64,000 bases of DNA from the NCBI GenBank assembly GCA_019217005.1, contig JAHBNG010000056.1, forward strand, positions 24,264 to 88,263, read 5' to 3'. This document shows positions 39,754 through 48,300 of this stretch, one piece after another. Each line of letters starts with the position of its first letter. Positions within the stretch are counted from its first letter, which is position 1. The DNA is from Chloroflexi bacterium TSY (GTDB lineage Bacteria > Chloroflexota > Anaerolineae > Caldilineales > Caldilineaceae). The position numbers and the translations under genes are program-made. Under the pieces are notes generated by a model that saw only the letters and a program-made list of their open reading frames with translations, ran no database searches and was not told the DNA's origin.

Positions 39754-39835
39754 AGAACCTATCCGAAAAGTGGTTGTGGGTCCGACCATCTTCTCGTGCG
39801 AGAATACATCGTCACAGAACTTTTTGGATAAGCAC
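39754..39835. mobile_element. 82-bp MITE, family A, copy 2
   Basis: Same ends as at 7260-7341 (AGAACCTATCCGAAAAGT ... AGCAC), flanked by TA at 39752-39753 and 39836-39837. The right-hand TA is also the left-hand TA of the IS630 element, so the two elements are exactly adjacent. Confidence 0.8.
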
Positions 39836-39837
39836 TA

Positions 39838-41071
39838 GTGTTTTGTCAGATAAGTTATGATACAGGTTGGTCATCAGAATCGGTATCCAAAACAGGATAG
39901 AAACGCTGGAACTTCTGGCGAGCGAGAGCGGGGGTAAATTGCCATTGAATGGTAGCGGATTGTTCATTGCGCTCGTTGACAAGAGCAAGGACAACAGTCT
40001 CAAGAAGCTCTTTGGAATCAATGCGGCGATCAAGAACTTGGCGAGTGATAACCGAGAGTTCAATTTCAACCATATTAAGCCAACTCCCGTTGACGGGGGT
40101 ATAAACCATCTGAAAGTGCTGAGCCAGAGCGAAAGCTTCCTCAGGCGAAAAGATGGTGTAGAAGGAACTGGGTGAATGAATGTTGAGATTATCCTGAACA
40201 ATCTGTAATGAATCGGCATCAGGATTGTGTTTCGTTTTGAGATCATGCATGAAGCGAGCATACTCTTGGCCTCTGCGCCGTTCGGTAATCTGAACAACCC
40301 GCTGTCCAGTGTGTGGCTGGTAAGCAATCAAGATGTAACAGATGCCCTTGCGTTCATAGTGATGATCATAGCGCCATTTCTTGCCTGGTTTCATCTCAAT
40401 CGGCACGATTGTATCGCCCAAGAGCTGACAAGGTTTTCATCGTAACACCCACCAGAGAGGATTCTTGGGGTCATAGGGCTGTGCATAGAGGTCCAAGATT
40501 TGTTCCATGTGCCACAAGTATGTAGGTGTTAACTTTCCGATACACCACTGCACCTTCAAATGGGGTTTCAGTTCGTTTTTTTTCAGAATTTCACTCACGG
40601 TTTCATGCGAAATGTCTTCCACAAACTTTAACTCAACCGCTGTGGTTGCTAGCAGCCTTAAAGTCCATCGGCTTCGCCCATCTGGTCCTTTCGTACACGC
40701 TAGTGCCGTGATTTTGGCTCTGGCTTCGTTACTAATCTCGACTGGTCGTCCGCTTCTTGGCCTCTCTTCTAGGGCTTTGGTTAGCCCTTCCGTCACATAT
40801 CTTTTGCGGATTCGCACCACCGTTGCTCGCGTCACTCCCACTCGTTCCATGATTTCTCTGTCTGTTTTTCCTCCATCTGACAAGAGCAGAATATGTGCCC
40901 TTCTTATCTTTCTTACGTTCTCTTTTCCTTTTGCCGTTATTCGCCTTAATTCATTTCTGTCTTTATCACTTAGTTTAACTTTATATACTTGCTTCATTTC
41001 TCTCTGCCTCCTCGTTTTTTTAGTCACTTTCTGGCAGAGTTTACCGTATTATAACTTATCTGACAAAACAC
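39838..41071 (-). mobile_element. IS630-family element
   Basis: Terminal inverted repeats GTGTTTTGTCAGATAAGTTA on the left match the inverted right end ending CTGACAAAACAC. TA flanks both sides (39836-39837, 41072-41073), as expected for the IS630/Tc1 group. It carries one transposase frame on the minus strand, broken by a stop codon. Confidence 0.85.
39855..41027 (-). pseudogene. IS630 transposase, interrupted by a TGA
   Basis: The N-terminal half (41027-40437) has two helix-turn-helix segments (KTDREIMERVGVTRATVVRI and the winged SRWTLRLLATTAVELKFVED) ahead of the DDE core. It ends NPLWWVLR then TGA. The C-terminal half continues in the same frame from KPCQLLGDTIVPIEMKPGK. It includes IVQDNLNIHSPSSFY (second Asp, near 40200) and YTPVNGSWLNMVEIELSVIT (catalytic Glu region). 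The first DDE Asp, expected as FDEKPCQLL, is garbled: a one-base insertion followed by a one-base deletion around TTACGATGAAAACC would explain both the lost Asp and the stop. As read, the enzyme is inactive. Confidence 0.8.
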
Positions 41072-41074
41072 TAG

Positions 41075-41225
41075 GAGGGTGTTTTAAAAGTCTGACGAAA
41101 GGGTGAGCAAACGCCGGTTGAGTCGCAAAGCGGTATCGAAACCAGCGTTGGCGGGTCGACCCGTTTGGTTTCGATACGCCTTCGGCTACTCAACCGGCTC
41201 TGATCTCACCTTTTAATACACGCTC
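41075..41225. repeat. 151-bp palindromic element next to the IS630
   Basis: Outer arms GAGGGTGTTTTAAAAG and CTTTTAATACACGCTC enclose inner arms starting GGTTGAGT and ending ACTCAACC, with GGTATCGAAACC opposite GGTTTCGATACGCC. The whole segment can fold into a long hairpin. It starts two bases after the IS630 flank. Confidence 0.6.
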
Positions 41226-41310
41226 TAAGGCCATTCCAGCAAAATAAGTCCCTAATGTGCCAAGTCGATTTCTCTAGAATGGCTTGCGCTTTTCCAGATC
41301 AAATTACGTA

Positions 41311-41484
41311 TAGTGACATTTGTCACCTTGGTCCCTGATTTTGGGTGTTCAAACCCTATACAAGCGAGTCCTTAGAACACCTCTGAGGGTCTGTTAGCGT
41401 CAAAAAGGTTACAACATGACAAATTTGAGGTGCGAACCCTCTACAAACCCTTGAAATTGTCAATTAGGGTGACAAATGTCACTA
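41311..41484. repeat. 174-bp element with 17-bp terminal inverted repeats
   Basis: TAGTGACATTTGTCACC at 41311-41327 and GGTGACAAATGTCACTA at 41468-41484 are perfect inverted repeats, each also palindromic in TGACATTTGTCA. TA occurs at both tips. No reading frame fits inside, so a MITE is likely. No second copy was seen. Confidence 0.6.
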
Positions 41485-41796
41485 TTAGGGATTTTAATTG
41501 TTGGAAAAGCCTTAAACTAAGCTTTTATGAAAAGACAGTTGCCTCGTCTACAAAATGTGCAATATTACAACAGGTTTGGTCAGATTCAAGATGCCTCGAT
41601 CAGACGGGTTATTCTTGTGTTCTGTGGTATGATTGTCTGCGTGTATTCACTTGCACCCAATGGTGAAATACCTAATGCTCTGGTTGCCTTTGGCGGCTGG
41701 GACATTCCTATTGGTGCGCCGATTTGGCCCAATGGTTTGCTAAAGAGCGTTTCTTTCCAAGGCTTTTCAAAAAAAGCCATGTTCGTTAGATTCAGG
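41485..41796. other. Intergenic region without a recognised gene
   Basis: This stretch between two MITE-like elements holds open frames on both strands, but none resembles a known family and none has a good ribosome-binding site. CAAGGCTTTTC...AAAAAAGCC near 41758-41780 can form a small hairpin. I see no supported gene here. Confidence 0.5.
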
Positions 41797-42015
41797 CTCA
41801 GTAGATCCAAATTTGGCGTTTTTGGCGATTTTCAGTCGAGATTGCAGGGATTTTGGAGTCATTTATTCAGATTTCGGTTACAGAAAACAACCTATTTCAT
41901 ATCTGAAAATCGCCCAAATCTAACGCAAAAACTAGATATCGACCGGCAAATTTGTATTTATGTCAACTGTTTAGCCAGAATTCTCTCTCAAAACCTGAAA
42001 TTTGGATCTACTGAG
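41797..42015. mobile_element. 219-bp MITE, family C, copy 2
   Basis: By eye it is identical to the copy at 25373-25591 and in the same orientation. The flanking bases GGCT are repeated on both sides. It cuts off the 3' end of a hypothetical gene on the minus strand. Confidence 0.9.
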
Positions 42016-42330
42016 GCTATTGAAGAATTCTAACTGCGTGCTTATACAAAATAGGACCAACAACTCGTGAGGGGGATCGTAGGTGCAAACTCGGATTAGC
42101 ACATCATGTACATTTTGCGGCCTCTGATAATTGAGGTATGCCTCATGTAGTTTCGTCAGTCCAGCATAGCCGACAGGCAATTTGGTCACTTTCGACGTGC
42201 GTCTAAGCAGTACGACAATCGCCCCTCTGCCATGCTGATTGTAGCCGTCTTTCCCGATTCTTCGTAATGCCTCATTATGGCAATCAACGAATTGCTGTTG
42301 TATCCTCTTGATATTTCTCATCACGAACAA
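42016..42330 (-). pseudogene. Hypothetical protein, 3' end replaced by MITE
   Basis: The frame reads MRNIKRIQQQFVDCHNEALR (ATG at 42321), with VVLLRRTSKVTKLPVGYAGL and DVLIRVCTYDPPHELLVLFC, then runs into the MITE after EFFN. The MITE adds SLSRSKFQVLRENSG and the stop at 41971. I do not recognise the family. The CTYDPPHELLVLF-type strand suggests a small alpha/beta protein. The missing 3' part was not found on the far side of the MITE, so part of the gene may have been lost before or during insertion. Confidence 0.45.
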
Positions 42331-42469
42331 ACTCTCTATCTAATGGTCAAAAAATCAATTTAAAATAAGGAAAAAATGCATGAATTTATATTACCATTAA
42401 ATAGTGCTTAACTTTCTGATGATTTAATCAGAAATGGTTAGAATTTATTAAACTTTGTGAAAATGTCGT

Positions 42470-42781
42470 TCATTGCTCTCGTAGTTCAATTAACCCCACA
42501 CTGACCATCTGATCGGCAAAGGGCAGAAACGTATCAGGTGTAAGAGTGAAGCCAAATTGCAGGGCAATCAACTCACCGATCTCCGCCAATGATCGCTGCC
42601 CATCGATTAGGTTCCAAAATTCGTCGGCCATCGGGCGTGTAGAATCAAAGACGATGCGAGTATCCTGGGCCACCATTGTTTCATACAGGTGGATCAGCGC
42701 CGGGAACGTAAGACCTCCAGCGTTGGGTGGAGGCGTTTCTTTTCGTTTATATGGAATTTGGTTTAGTTGAGCTGACATCAT
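42470..42781 (-). CDS. PqqD-like small protein
   Basis: This 103-residue protein has a segment FWNLIDGQRSLAEIGELIAL (about residues 55-74), followed by TFLPFADQMVSVGLIEL. The pattern (large residue, DG.+ slaeIa.., then dv..fl..L...GLi) is that of PqqD-like peptide-chaperone domains, which bind precursor peptides for radical-SAM enzymes. No precursor peptide or radical-SAM gene is nearby, so a role in peptide modification is not supported. A generic winged-helix protein is the alternative. Confidence 0.5.
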   Translation of the reverse strand: MMSAQLNQIPYKRKETPPPNAGGLTFPALIHLYETMVAQDTRIVFDSTRPMADEFWNLIDGQRSLAEIGELIALQFGFTLTPDTFLPFADQMVSVGLIELREQ

Positions 42782-42822
42782 TCGTTCATTAATAGATATT
42801 CGAGTGTTCTACTATCTCTTAC

Positions 42823-43038
42823 TCACAAATCACTTGGTTTATCTGGTAACAACGGTGCAACCTGCGTAAGCAATTCTGGCACAGCGTTTACAGCTGTATC
42901 CCATATGATGTCGAGTGAAACTCGTTCATAGGCATGAATCAATCGATCACGCATACCAGCAACAGACGCCCAAGGGATATGAGAATGTTGAGTTCGCAAG
43001 TCGGTCGACAACCTCTTGGCCGCTTCGCCCATAACCAT
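42823..43038 (-). pseudogene. HepT-like toxin, N-terminally truncated
   Basis: The frame has VMGEAAKRLSTDLRTQHSHI and the HepT motif RDRLIHAYERV, the RNase-type R-x4-6-H-x-Y signature. The usual protein has about 110 residues, while only 71 remain from ATG at 43038. Upstream, the same frame reads IAIQHQL, matching the family, but a TAA stop follows shortly. The partner nucleotidyltransferase (MNT/MntA) is absent. The fragment is probably a decayed toxin-antitoxin locus. Confidence 0.6.
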
Positions 43039-43100
43039 GAGTTGATGTTGAATCGCAATTATACTACAGTTCGAGTCATGACATTAATGTACGACGAACA

Positions 43101-43652
43101 TCAGTGCACCTTTGATGTTTTGTAGAAGATCCCCGTCACCTTACGAGCTACTGCATCATTGTCGATTCGCTCAATGACCCCCACGCGCTGAAAACCAAGC
43201 GCCAAATGAAACGCAGACGAGGCACGATTGCACAGTGGGTATTCATACAACCCCGTGATAAAGGCAGAATGGGGATGGGTCTGGAATAGATGCCGATAGA
43301 GTGCTGACCCTACACTTTGGCGCTTGTATGCCGGCAGCACCGCCACCATCTTAATCCAGAGCAATCGTCCACCTCCCTGATTCAGCAATGGCGTACCAAA
43401 CCAGCGGATCGGTTCCATCTGATCGGGCGTAGGTCTAGCGATAACCGTAAAGCCAATGGGTTCATTGGCCTGGCATGCCACGTAAGCCGTGCGAACCGCT
43501 AGAAAATCCCAGAACGCCTCAACACTGTATTGTGAAAGCAAGAATCCCGTGGCTTCAGCATCAGGTCGGTCCGGTGTTGAAGCACAAAACACCCGATAGA
43601 CATCATCCAAATTCTCGTACAGAAGTGGCGCAATGCGAATCGAGGACCTCAT
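43101..43652 (-). CDS. GNAT-family N-acetyltransferase
   Basis: This 183-residue protein has the acyl-CoA-binding pattern MVAVLPAYKRQSVGSALYRHL (about residues 103-123), the Q/RxxGxG/A-type loop with Ser in place of the first Gly. Downstream SSAFHLALGFQRVGVIERID is the usual fourth-strand/helix motif. The acceptor is unknown. It ends close to the M28-like gene (43656 is that gene's stop) and shares its strand; both may be co-transcribed. Confidence 0.8.
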   Translation of the reverse strand: MRSSIRIAPLLYENLDDVYRVFCASTPDRPDAEATGFLLSQYSVEAFWDFLAVRTAYVACQANEPIGFTVIARPTPDQMEPIRWFGTPLLNQGGGRLLWIKMVAVLPAYKRQSVGSALYRHLFQTHPHSAFITGLYEYPLCNRASSAFHLALGFQRVGVIERIDNDAVARKVTGIFYKTSKVH

Positions 43653-43655
43653 GGA

Positions 43656-45320
43656 TCACGCGAGACGCTGGCTGATGCGTTCCTTGACCGCCACAGCTTT
43701 TTCCTGCAGAAGCGCTTGCTGTAAGGCAATACTTGCTTGCGCTTGCTCAGGCACCTGGTCTGGCAACAGAGTCTGAATGGACGCAATCGCCGCGCCGTCG
43801 CGCTGGGCAAAATAATCTAATTGCCGTGCCGTATTCTCTTCTAACATCTGCAGCTCACCTGATTCTTCTATCACCGCGCGCGCAACCTGATTGCCGACTG
43901 TATCCAATCGATAGAGACTGCGTGTTGCCACCTCATCGGCAATGACAAGGGCTTCTTGCAGACCAGCATCTGCGATTTCATAGGCGGCGAGTGCCAGTGA
44001 GATCCCTGCCGCCCGAAAGACCCGCGGATTGGTCATCTCGGCAGTCAGTAGTTGGGTATGAAAACAGCGGTCGGGCCAGGACATAATGAGCGGACTCGGG
44101 ACGCCAAAGGTCGCCCAATAGTGGTTATCGCTCCAGGGCGTGTAGGGTGCTTGCTCAAAGATTATCGGGGATAGGCCATTATCCTCAGCAAAAACCCAGC
44201 TGGTATCCTTGGGAACACGTTCCATCACGCCAGCGAAATAATCATTGATAAAGGAGGGCGTTGAATCGGGATGGCGATAGAAGAGCAGGGCCGAATTGCA
44301 CTTCTCCTGATGGTGGCCCACGCTGTCCAGACAGAAAGCCGTTTTGATTTTGTCCAGTTCGCTGCGATTGCGATGAATGTAGGCTTCCGATCCCAAACCT
44401 TCGGCGACGAAAAGAAACTTGATAGACCGGCGCGGACGTGGAATCTCACCGGACTCAATTAGGGTGTGTAGCGTGCGCGCCATCTCGACCATAAGCGCGG
44501 GACCAGCCGCACAATTGGCCGCTGCTGAGGTATGGGCGATGAAAAAGACTGATTCGTCGGGCAATTGGCGGCCAGGAATAGTAGCCAGCAAATTCTGTCC
44601 TTTGCCCTTGAAGATGCGACACTGAATGTTTGCGTGAATGGTCACCGGGCCAAGGTGCAATAGTTCACGTAGATGCTGTCCTGTAGGGTGGTCGACAGCG
44701 CAGCCCCACGCATCAAATTTTCCCTTATTGTTGGGCAAGCGTAGCAGTTGAACCGCCCAGGGCAAGGTTTCCCGCGTCCGGAAGGGGGCCGTTTGGTAGA
44801 GCAAATAGTCGGTCAGGATTCCCTTCGCTCCTCGTTCCATTGCCTTGGTTGCAGCGTAAGTCCAGAGCGCCCGGTGTTCGGTATGGTGAATGAATACAAC
44901 TTTGCCGTCGAGATCTTTATCGGCAAAGTCTGCATCCGACTCCCCAGTCCCCAGATCAACCAACTCTGCCGTCATGCCTCCTGGCGGTGTCGGACAAGAC
45001 CAGGGCATTAAGCAGGAAGGTGCATCATCGAAGTTGACCAATGGCTCTTGGGTTGGCCCGGTTGTGCGCACAACCGCATTGTAGGGTTCCCAAGCCAGCG
45101 GCATGGTCTGGTGCAGGAACTGGGTTTCGCCGTCCAGCGGATAGGTGTTGACGTCGATCTCTGGGATGCCGATCGCTCGCAACCGTTCGGCCACCAGGTT
45201 TGTTGCCGCATGATAGCCGGAAGAGCCGGGGGCACGCCAGAATTGGGTGATGGCTTCGGTCAAGGCTTGGGCGTTGTCGCCTGATAAGTGATGATGGATT
45301 AGTTTAGCTATGTTTTGCAT
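43656..45320 (-). CDS. M28-like peptidase with altered metal ligands
   Basis: This 554-residue protein has a protease-associated insert (about residues 130-220, with DLDGKVVFIHHTEHRAL and AMERGAKGILTDY) inside an M28-type aminopeptidase fold. It keeps FLFVAEGLGSEAYIHRN (near 302-318), FCLDSVGHH and TPWSDNHYWATFGVPSPLIM with a downstream CFHTQLLT. However, the usual H-x-D and DNASG metal motifs read IAHTSAAANCAAG, so the bridging Asp is missing. It also has AEG where the catalytic EE pair normally lies. The enzyme may use one metal or have lost peptidase activity. A long helical C-terminal tail follows. No signal peptide is seen. It follows the amidohydrolase/importer block on the same strand. 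Confidence 0.75.
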   Translation of the reverse strand: MQNIAKLIHHHLSGDNAQALTEAITQFWRAPGSSGYHAATNLVAERLRAIGIPEIDVNTYPLDGETQFLHQTMPLAWEPYNAVVRTTGPTQEPLVNFDDAPSCLMPWSCPTPPGGMTAELVDLGTGESDADFADKDLDGKVVFIHHTEHRALWTYAATKAMERGAKGILTDYLLYQTAPFRTRETLPWAVQLLRLPNNKGKFDAWGCAVDHPTGQHLRELLHLGPVTIHANIQCRIFKGKGQNLLATIPGRQLPDESVFFIAHTSAAANCAAGPALMVEMARTLHTLIESGEIPRPRRSIKFLFVAEGLGSEAYIHRNRSELDKIKTAFCLDSVGHHQEKCNSALLFYRHPDSTPSFINDYFAGVMERVPKDTSWVFAEDNGLSPIIFEQAPYTPWSDNHYWATFGVPSPLIMSWPDRCFHTQLLTAEMTNPRVFRAAGISLALAAYEIADAGLQEALVIADEVATRSLYRLDTVGNQVARAVIEESGELQMLEENTARQLDYFAQRDGAAIASIQTLLPDQVPEQAQASIALQQALLQEKAVAVKERISQRLA

Positions 45321-45340
45321 CTGAATTTAGTTTCGGTGGG

Positions 45341-45727
45341 CTACCAAACCGTTCTCACATCGTACTGTGATATCAACGGATCAGCAGTGAGTAGAGGCAT
45401 CTTTTCAAGATTGCTTTGCGCTATTAAGATACGGTCAAAGGGATCTCTGTGAAGCAAAGGAAGCGTGTAGACATGCAACGTGTGGCTTAACTGGATTGGC
45501 AGTACAGTAAAGTTGTTGTCATGCACTTCTCCTGCAATAAACTGTTCTAAATTGTCTGGCACGCATAGCTTTCCAATTCGAGATTTGATCGCAATTTCCC
45601 AGCCTGAAGCGGCACTAAAGAACAGTTCATTATCGATATCTGCGATTGTCTCTCTCGCAATATCGGATAGTTGCGGATTTTCTTCAACCCACCATAAAAA
45701 TGCATGGGTATCAAGCAAAAATCGCAT
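45341..45727 (-). CDS. vapC: VapC-like PIN-domain toxin
   Basis: This 128-residue PIN-domain RNase has the first acidic motif in MRFLLDTHAFLWWV. A later Glu is in ASGWEIAIKSRIGK, and the DPFDRILIAQS motif supplies further acidic residues. The start at 45727 is chosen because the protein begins exactly at the conserved FLLDTH strand; an upstream in-frame ATG at 45781 would overlap the antitoxin gene. It lies seven bases after the antitoxin stop, as usual for VapBC-type pairs. The target RNA is unknown. Confidence 0.88.
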   Translation of the reverse strand: MRFLLDTHAFLWWVEENPQLSDIARETIADIDNELFFSAASGWEIAIKSRIGKLCVPDNLEQFIAGEVHDNNFTVLPIQLSHTLHVYTLPLLHRDPFDRILIAQSNLEKMPLLTADPLISQYDVRTVW

Positions 45728-45734
45728 GATGAAC

Positions 45735-45974
45735 TCAGCGTCCTTCAAATGTGTCGAGAATATCATCGGGCAGAGGCGCATTAAAGTCTGGTGCTATCCA
45801 GATCTTTCCTTTGGCGCTCCCTGGCTTCCGCCCCGCTTTTTTAGGCTCAATCGGTACGATTTTTGCAATTGGTTTCCCAGCTTTTCCTATCAGAATCTCT
45901 TCGCCTGCAATCACGCGAAGTAACAGTTTCGATAGATGAGTCTTAGCTTCATGAATGTTTACAAGAGCAGTCAT
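45735..45974 (-). CDS. Phd/YefM-family antitoxin
   Basis: This 79-residue protein has the Phd/YefM N-terminal DNA-binding signature VNIHEAKTHLSKLLLRVIAG followed by EEILIGKAGKPIAKIVPI. Its C-terminal part (PDFNAPLPDDILDTFEGR) would wrap the PIN toxin encoded directly downstream. Such pairs autoregulate their own promoter. A GGAGG-like site (GGGAGGCC) precedes the start. Confidence 0.88.
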   Translation of the reverse strand: MTALVNIHEAKTHLSKLLLRVIAGEEILIGKAGKPIAKIVPIEPKKAGRKPGSAKGKIWIAPDFNAPLPDDILDTFEGR

Positions 45975-46055
45975 GTCGGCCTCCCTGCTTTTGAGCCTTA
46001 CCTTTACCCACGTCTTTAGAGAAGCTGATGGGATAGAGTCTTGTGGTTAAAGATA

Positions 46056-46137
46056 AGAACCTATCCAGAAAGTGGTTGTGAGTCCGATCAGCTTCTCAAG
46101 CGAGAACACATCGTCACAGAACTTTTCGGATAAGCAC
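46056..46137. mobile_element. 82-bp MITE, family A, copy 3
   Basis: AGAACCTATCC-GAAAGTGGTTG on the left and ACTTTTCGGATAAGCAC on the right, with flanking TA at 46054-46055 and 46138-46139. A few substitutions relative to copy 1 show it is older or diverged. Confidence 0.8.
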
Positions 46138-46282
46138 TAAATGCTTCGGGCAACGAATATTGTCGCTGCATTGATTTGCTCAGCATGAATCAAATTGTAA
46201 ACTAAACTAAAGACTAAGTCAACCGATTAACAGAAATTTTTTCTCAAAATTCTTGTTCGCATACTACATGTCTTTGCTAAGT

Positions 46283-46361
46283 GCTCATCAGACGAAATTG
46301 TGCAAATGCCATCTTTTGCCTCTGATGTAAACTCCGCTTTGCACAATTTTCTTAGATGAGC
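46283..46361. repeat. 3'-end palindromic repeat, copy 2 (family E)
   Basis: GCTCATCAGACGAAATTGTG at the left and CACAATTTTCTTAGATGAGC at the right pair over about 18 bases. It lies four bases after the DppC-type stop codon (46366 on the minus strand), so it would be transcribed at the operon's 3' end and may terminate it. Confidence 0.65.
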
Positions 46362-46365
46362 CTTG

Positions 46366-47325
46366 CTAAGACTCGCTTCCACTCAATCGCGGATCAAGAT
46401 AATCACGCAACCAGTCACCAACCACGTTGATCCCAAAAACGGTTAACGCAATGGCGAGACCGGGGAACGTTGCAAGCCACGGTGCTAACGCCAAATATTC
46501 ACGACCTTCGGCCAACATTCCCCCCCAAGTGGGTACTTCCGGAGGGACACCAAGACCGAGAAAGCTGAGTGAAGATTCAGCCAGAATGGTGCTGGCGACG
46601 GAAAAGCTGGCGATGACGATGACAGCCGCCCAGGTGTTTGGGAGAATATGGCGCAACAGGATGCGCTGATTGGAGACGCCAATGGCCTGTGCTGATTGGA
46701 CAAACTCCTGTTCACGCAGCGAGATAACTTGACCACGCACAATGCGCCCATATTGTACCCAGCCGCTGATGCCCAGCACAGCGATCACCTTGAGCAATCC
46801 AGGCCCCAGCACGGCAATGATGCTGATGGCGAGCAAAATAAAGGGAAAGGCAAGTTGGGTATCGGCCACGCGCATGATCACATCGTCGAGCTTGCCTCCA
46901 AAGTAGCCCGCAATGAGTCCGAGCAACACACCTAGGCTTCCGGCGATTAGAACCGCTGAAATACCCACCAAGAGCGAAATCCGTGCGCCATAGATCAAGC
47001 GCGCCCAAACGTCTCGCCCAAGAGTGTCCGTACCCAGCAGGTGAGTCAGCCCATCCTCATCTTGCCATCCAGGCGATTTGAGTCGCTTCACAATGTCAAT
47101 TTCGGTTGGATCATGCTCTGTGAGAAGGGGGGCAGCACCGGCCAATGCCAACATAATCAGGATGACGATCATGCCAAAGAGTGCCAGTTTGCGCCGCAAG
47201 AGGCTTCGCACCATCTGGTAGCGACGACGACGGCGGCCTTCGTTCACCTGTGCCGCTAATTCACTGTCGGTCGGTGTGCGGTTCTGTTTGCTTTGTCCTG
47301 CCGATTGCTCGATTGTTGCTGCCAT
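46366..47325 (-). CDS. Oligopeptide ABC transporter permease (DppC type)
   Basis: This 319-residue permease starts MAATIEQSAGQSKQNRTPTD at 47325, where ATG overlaps the TGA of the DppB-type gene by one base, a sign of translational coupling. A hydrophobic helix LALFGMIVILIMLALAGAAP is followed by the typical HLLGTDTLGRDVWARLIYGA segment. The EAA-like loop is AQAIGVSNQRILLRHILPNT and the ending is VVGDWLRDYLDPRL. With the DppB partner it would form the membrane channel for a peptide or related solute. No ATPase gene is adjacent. Confidence 0.93.
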   Translation of the reverse strand: MAATIEQSAGQSKQNRTPTDSELAAQVNEGRRRRRYQMVRSLLRRKLALFGMIVILIMLALAGAAPLLTEHDPTEIDIVKRLKSPGWQDEDGLTHLLGTDTLGRDVWARLIYGARISLLVGISAVLIAGSLGVLLGLIAGYFGGKLDDVIMRVADTQLAFPFILLAISIIAVLGPGLLKVIAVLGISGWVQYGRIVRGQVISLREQEFVQSAQAIGVSNQRILLRHILPNTWAAVIVIASFSVASTILAESSLSFLGLGVPPEVPTWGGMLAEGREYLALAPWLATFPGLAIALTVFGINVVGDWLRDYLDPRLSGSES

Positions 47326-48251
47326 CAGTTGTATTGCACTCGTGGGTCCAGCCAAGCATAGATCAGGTCAACGAACAGATTGACCATGACGAAAATGATT
47401 GCCAACAGCGTAACACCAGCCTGGACAACGGGAAAATCTTTGTTGTAGATCGACTGGATGATGAGACGCCCAATACCCGGCCAGGCAAAGATCGTTTCGA
47501 TGATCACCGAGCCACCCAGCAGGAAACCAACCTGAAGACCGACCATCGTCACAAGAGGGATCAATGCATTGCGCAGTCCATGGCGATAGACGATCCGATT
47601 CTCGTTTAATCCTTTGGCGCGTGCCGTGCGCATGTAATCCTGCTGCATCACTTCAAGGAGAGAAGAACGGGTTAATCGCGCATTGCGTGCCAGAGAGAAG
47701 GCTGCCAAAGTAAAGCCCGGCAAGATCAGATGTTGCCATGTTCCTCGACCCGAAATCGGTAACCACTTTAGATAGACACCAAAAAACAACATGAGCAGAA
47801 TGCCCAGCCAAAAGCTCGGGACCGATTGACCAATCAACGCACCGGTCATGCTGACATAATCGTACCAACTATTGGGGCGCGTTGCCGAAATGACGCCAAC
47901 TGGAATGGCGAAAATCACAGAGATGACTAGGGCAATGAGCGCCAGTTGAATGGTGGCTGGCATCCGCTCCAACACAACGCTAAATGCGGGTCGGTGATGC
48001 ATCAACGAATCACCAAAATCCCCCCGAATTGCCCCGGCAGCAAAGTCGACATACTGGACAATCCACGGGCGATCAAAGCCCATAGCCTGACGATAGGCTT
48101 CGATCTCCTCATGGGTCATAAAATCGGCACCTGCACCCAACAGCAACTCGGTTGGATCGCCTGTTAGAAACATGAGTCCAAACGAGACAATGCTCACGCC
48201 AAAGATGACGAGAAAAGTTTGTAGGAGGCGGCGGATTAGGTAAGTGCCCAT
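47325..48251 (-). CDS. Oligopeptide ABC transporter permease (DppB type)
   Basis: This 308-residue permease begins MGTYLIRRLLQTFLVIFGVS, with the family's first helix. It has MTHEEIEAYRQAMGFDRPWI, QYVDFAAGAIRGDFGDSLMH and the EAA-like loop ARAKGLNENRIVYRHGLRNA (about residues 203-222). It ends YAWLDPRVQYN. It partners the DppC-type gene that overlaps its stop. The binding-protein gene lies just upstream, beyond a palindrome-rich gap. Confidence 0.93.
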   Translation of the reverse strand: MGTYLIRRLLQTFLVIFGVSIVSFGLMFLTGDPTELLLGAGADFMTHEEIEAYRQAMGFDRPWIVQYVDFAAGAIRGDFGDSLMHHRPAFSVVLERMPATIQLALIALVISVIFAIPVGVISATRPNSWYDYVSMTGALIGQSVPSFWLGILLMLFFGVYLKWLPISGRGTWQHLILPGFTLAAFSLARNARLTRSSLLEVMQQDYMRTARAKGLNENRIVYRHGLRNALIPLVTMVGLQVGFLLGGSVIIETIFAWPGIGRLIIQSIYNKDFPVVQAGVTLLAIIFVMVNLFVDLIYAWLDPRVQYN

Positions 48252-48300
48252 AAGATGATTGAGATGAGGAGATGACTGATTTAGGCCAATCCAGTTTTTA

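Noticed and set aside
41527..42033. Plus-strand frame of 168 residues
   Set aside because: Its second half is the MITE and its first half resembles nothing; an identical MITE segment is open by chance at 25340-25648.
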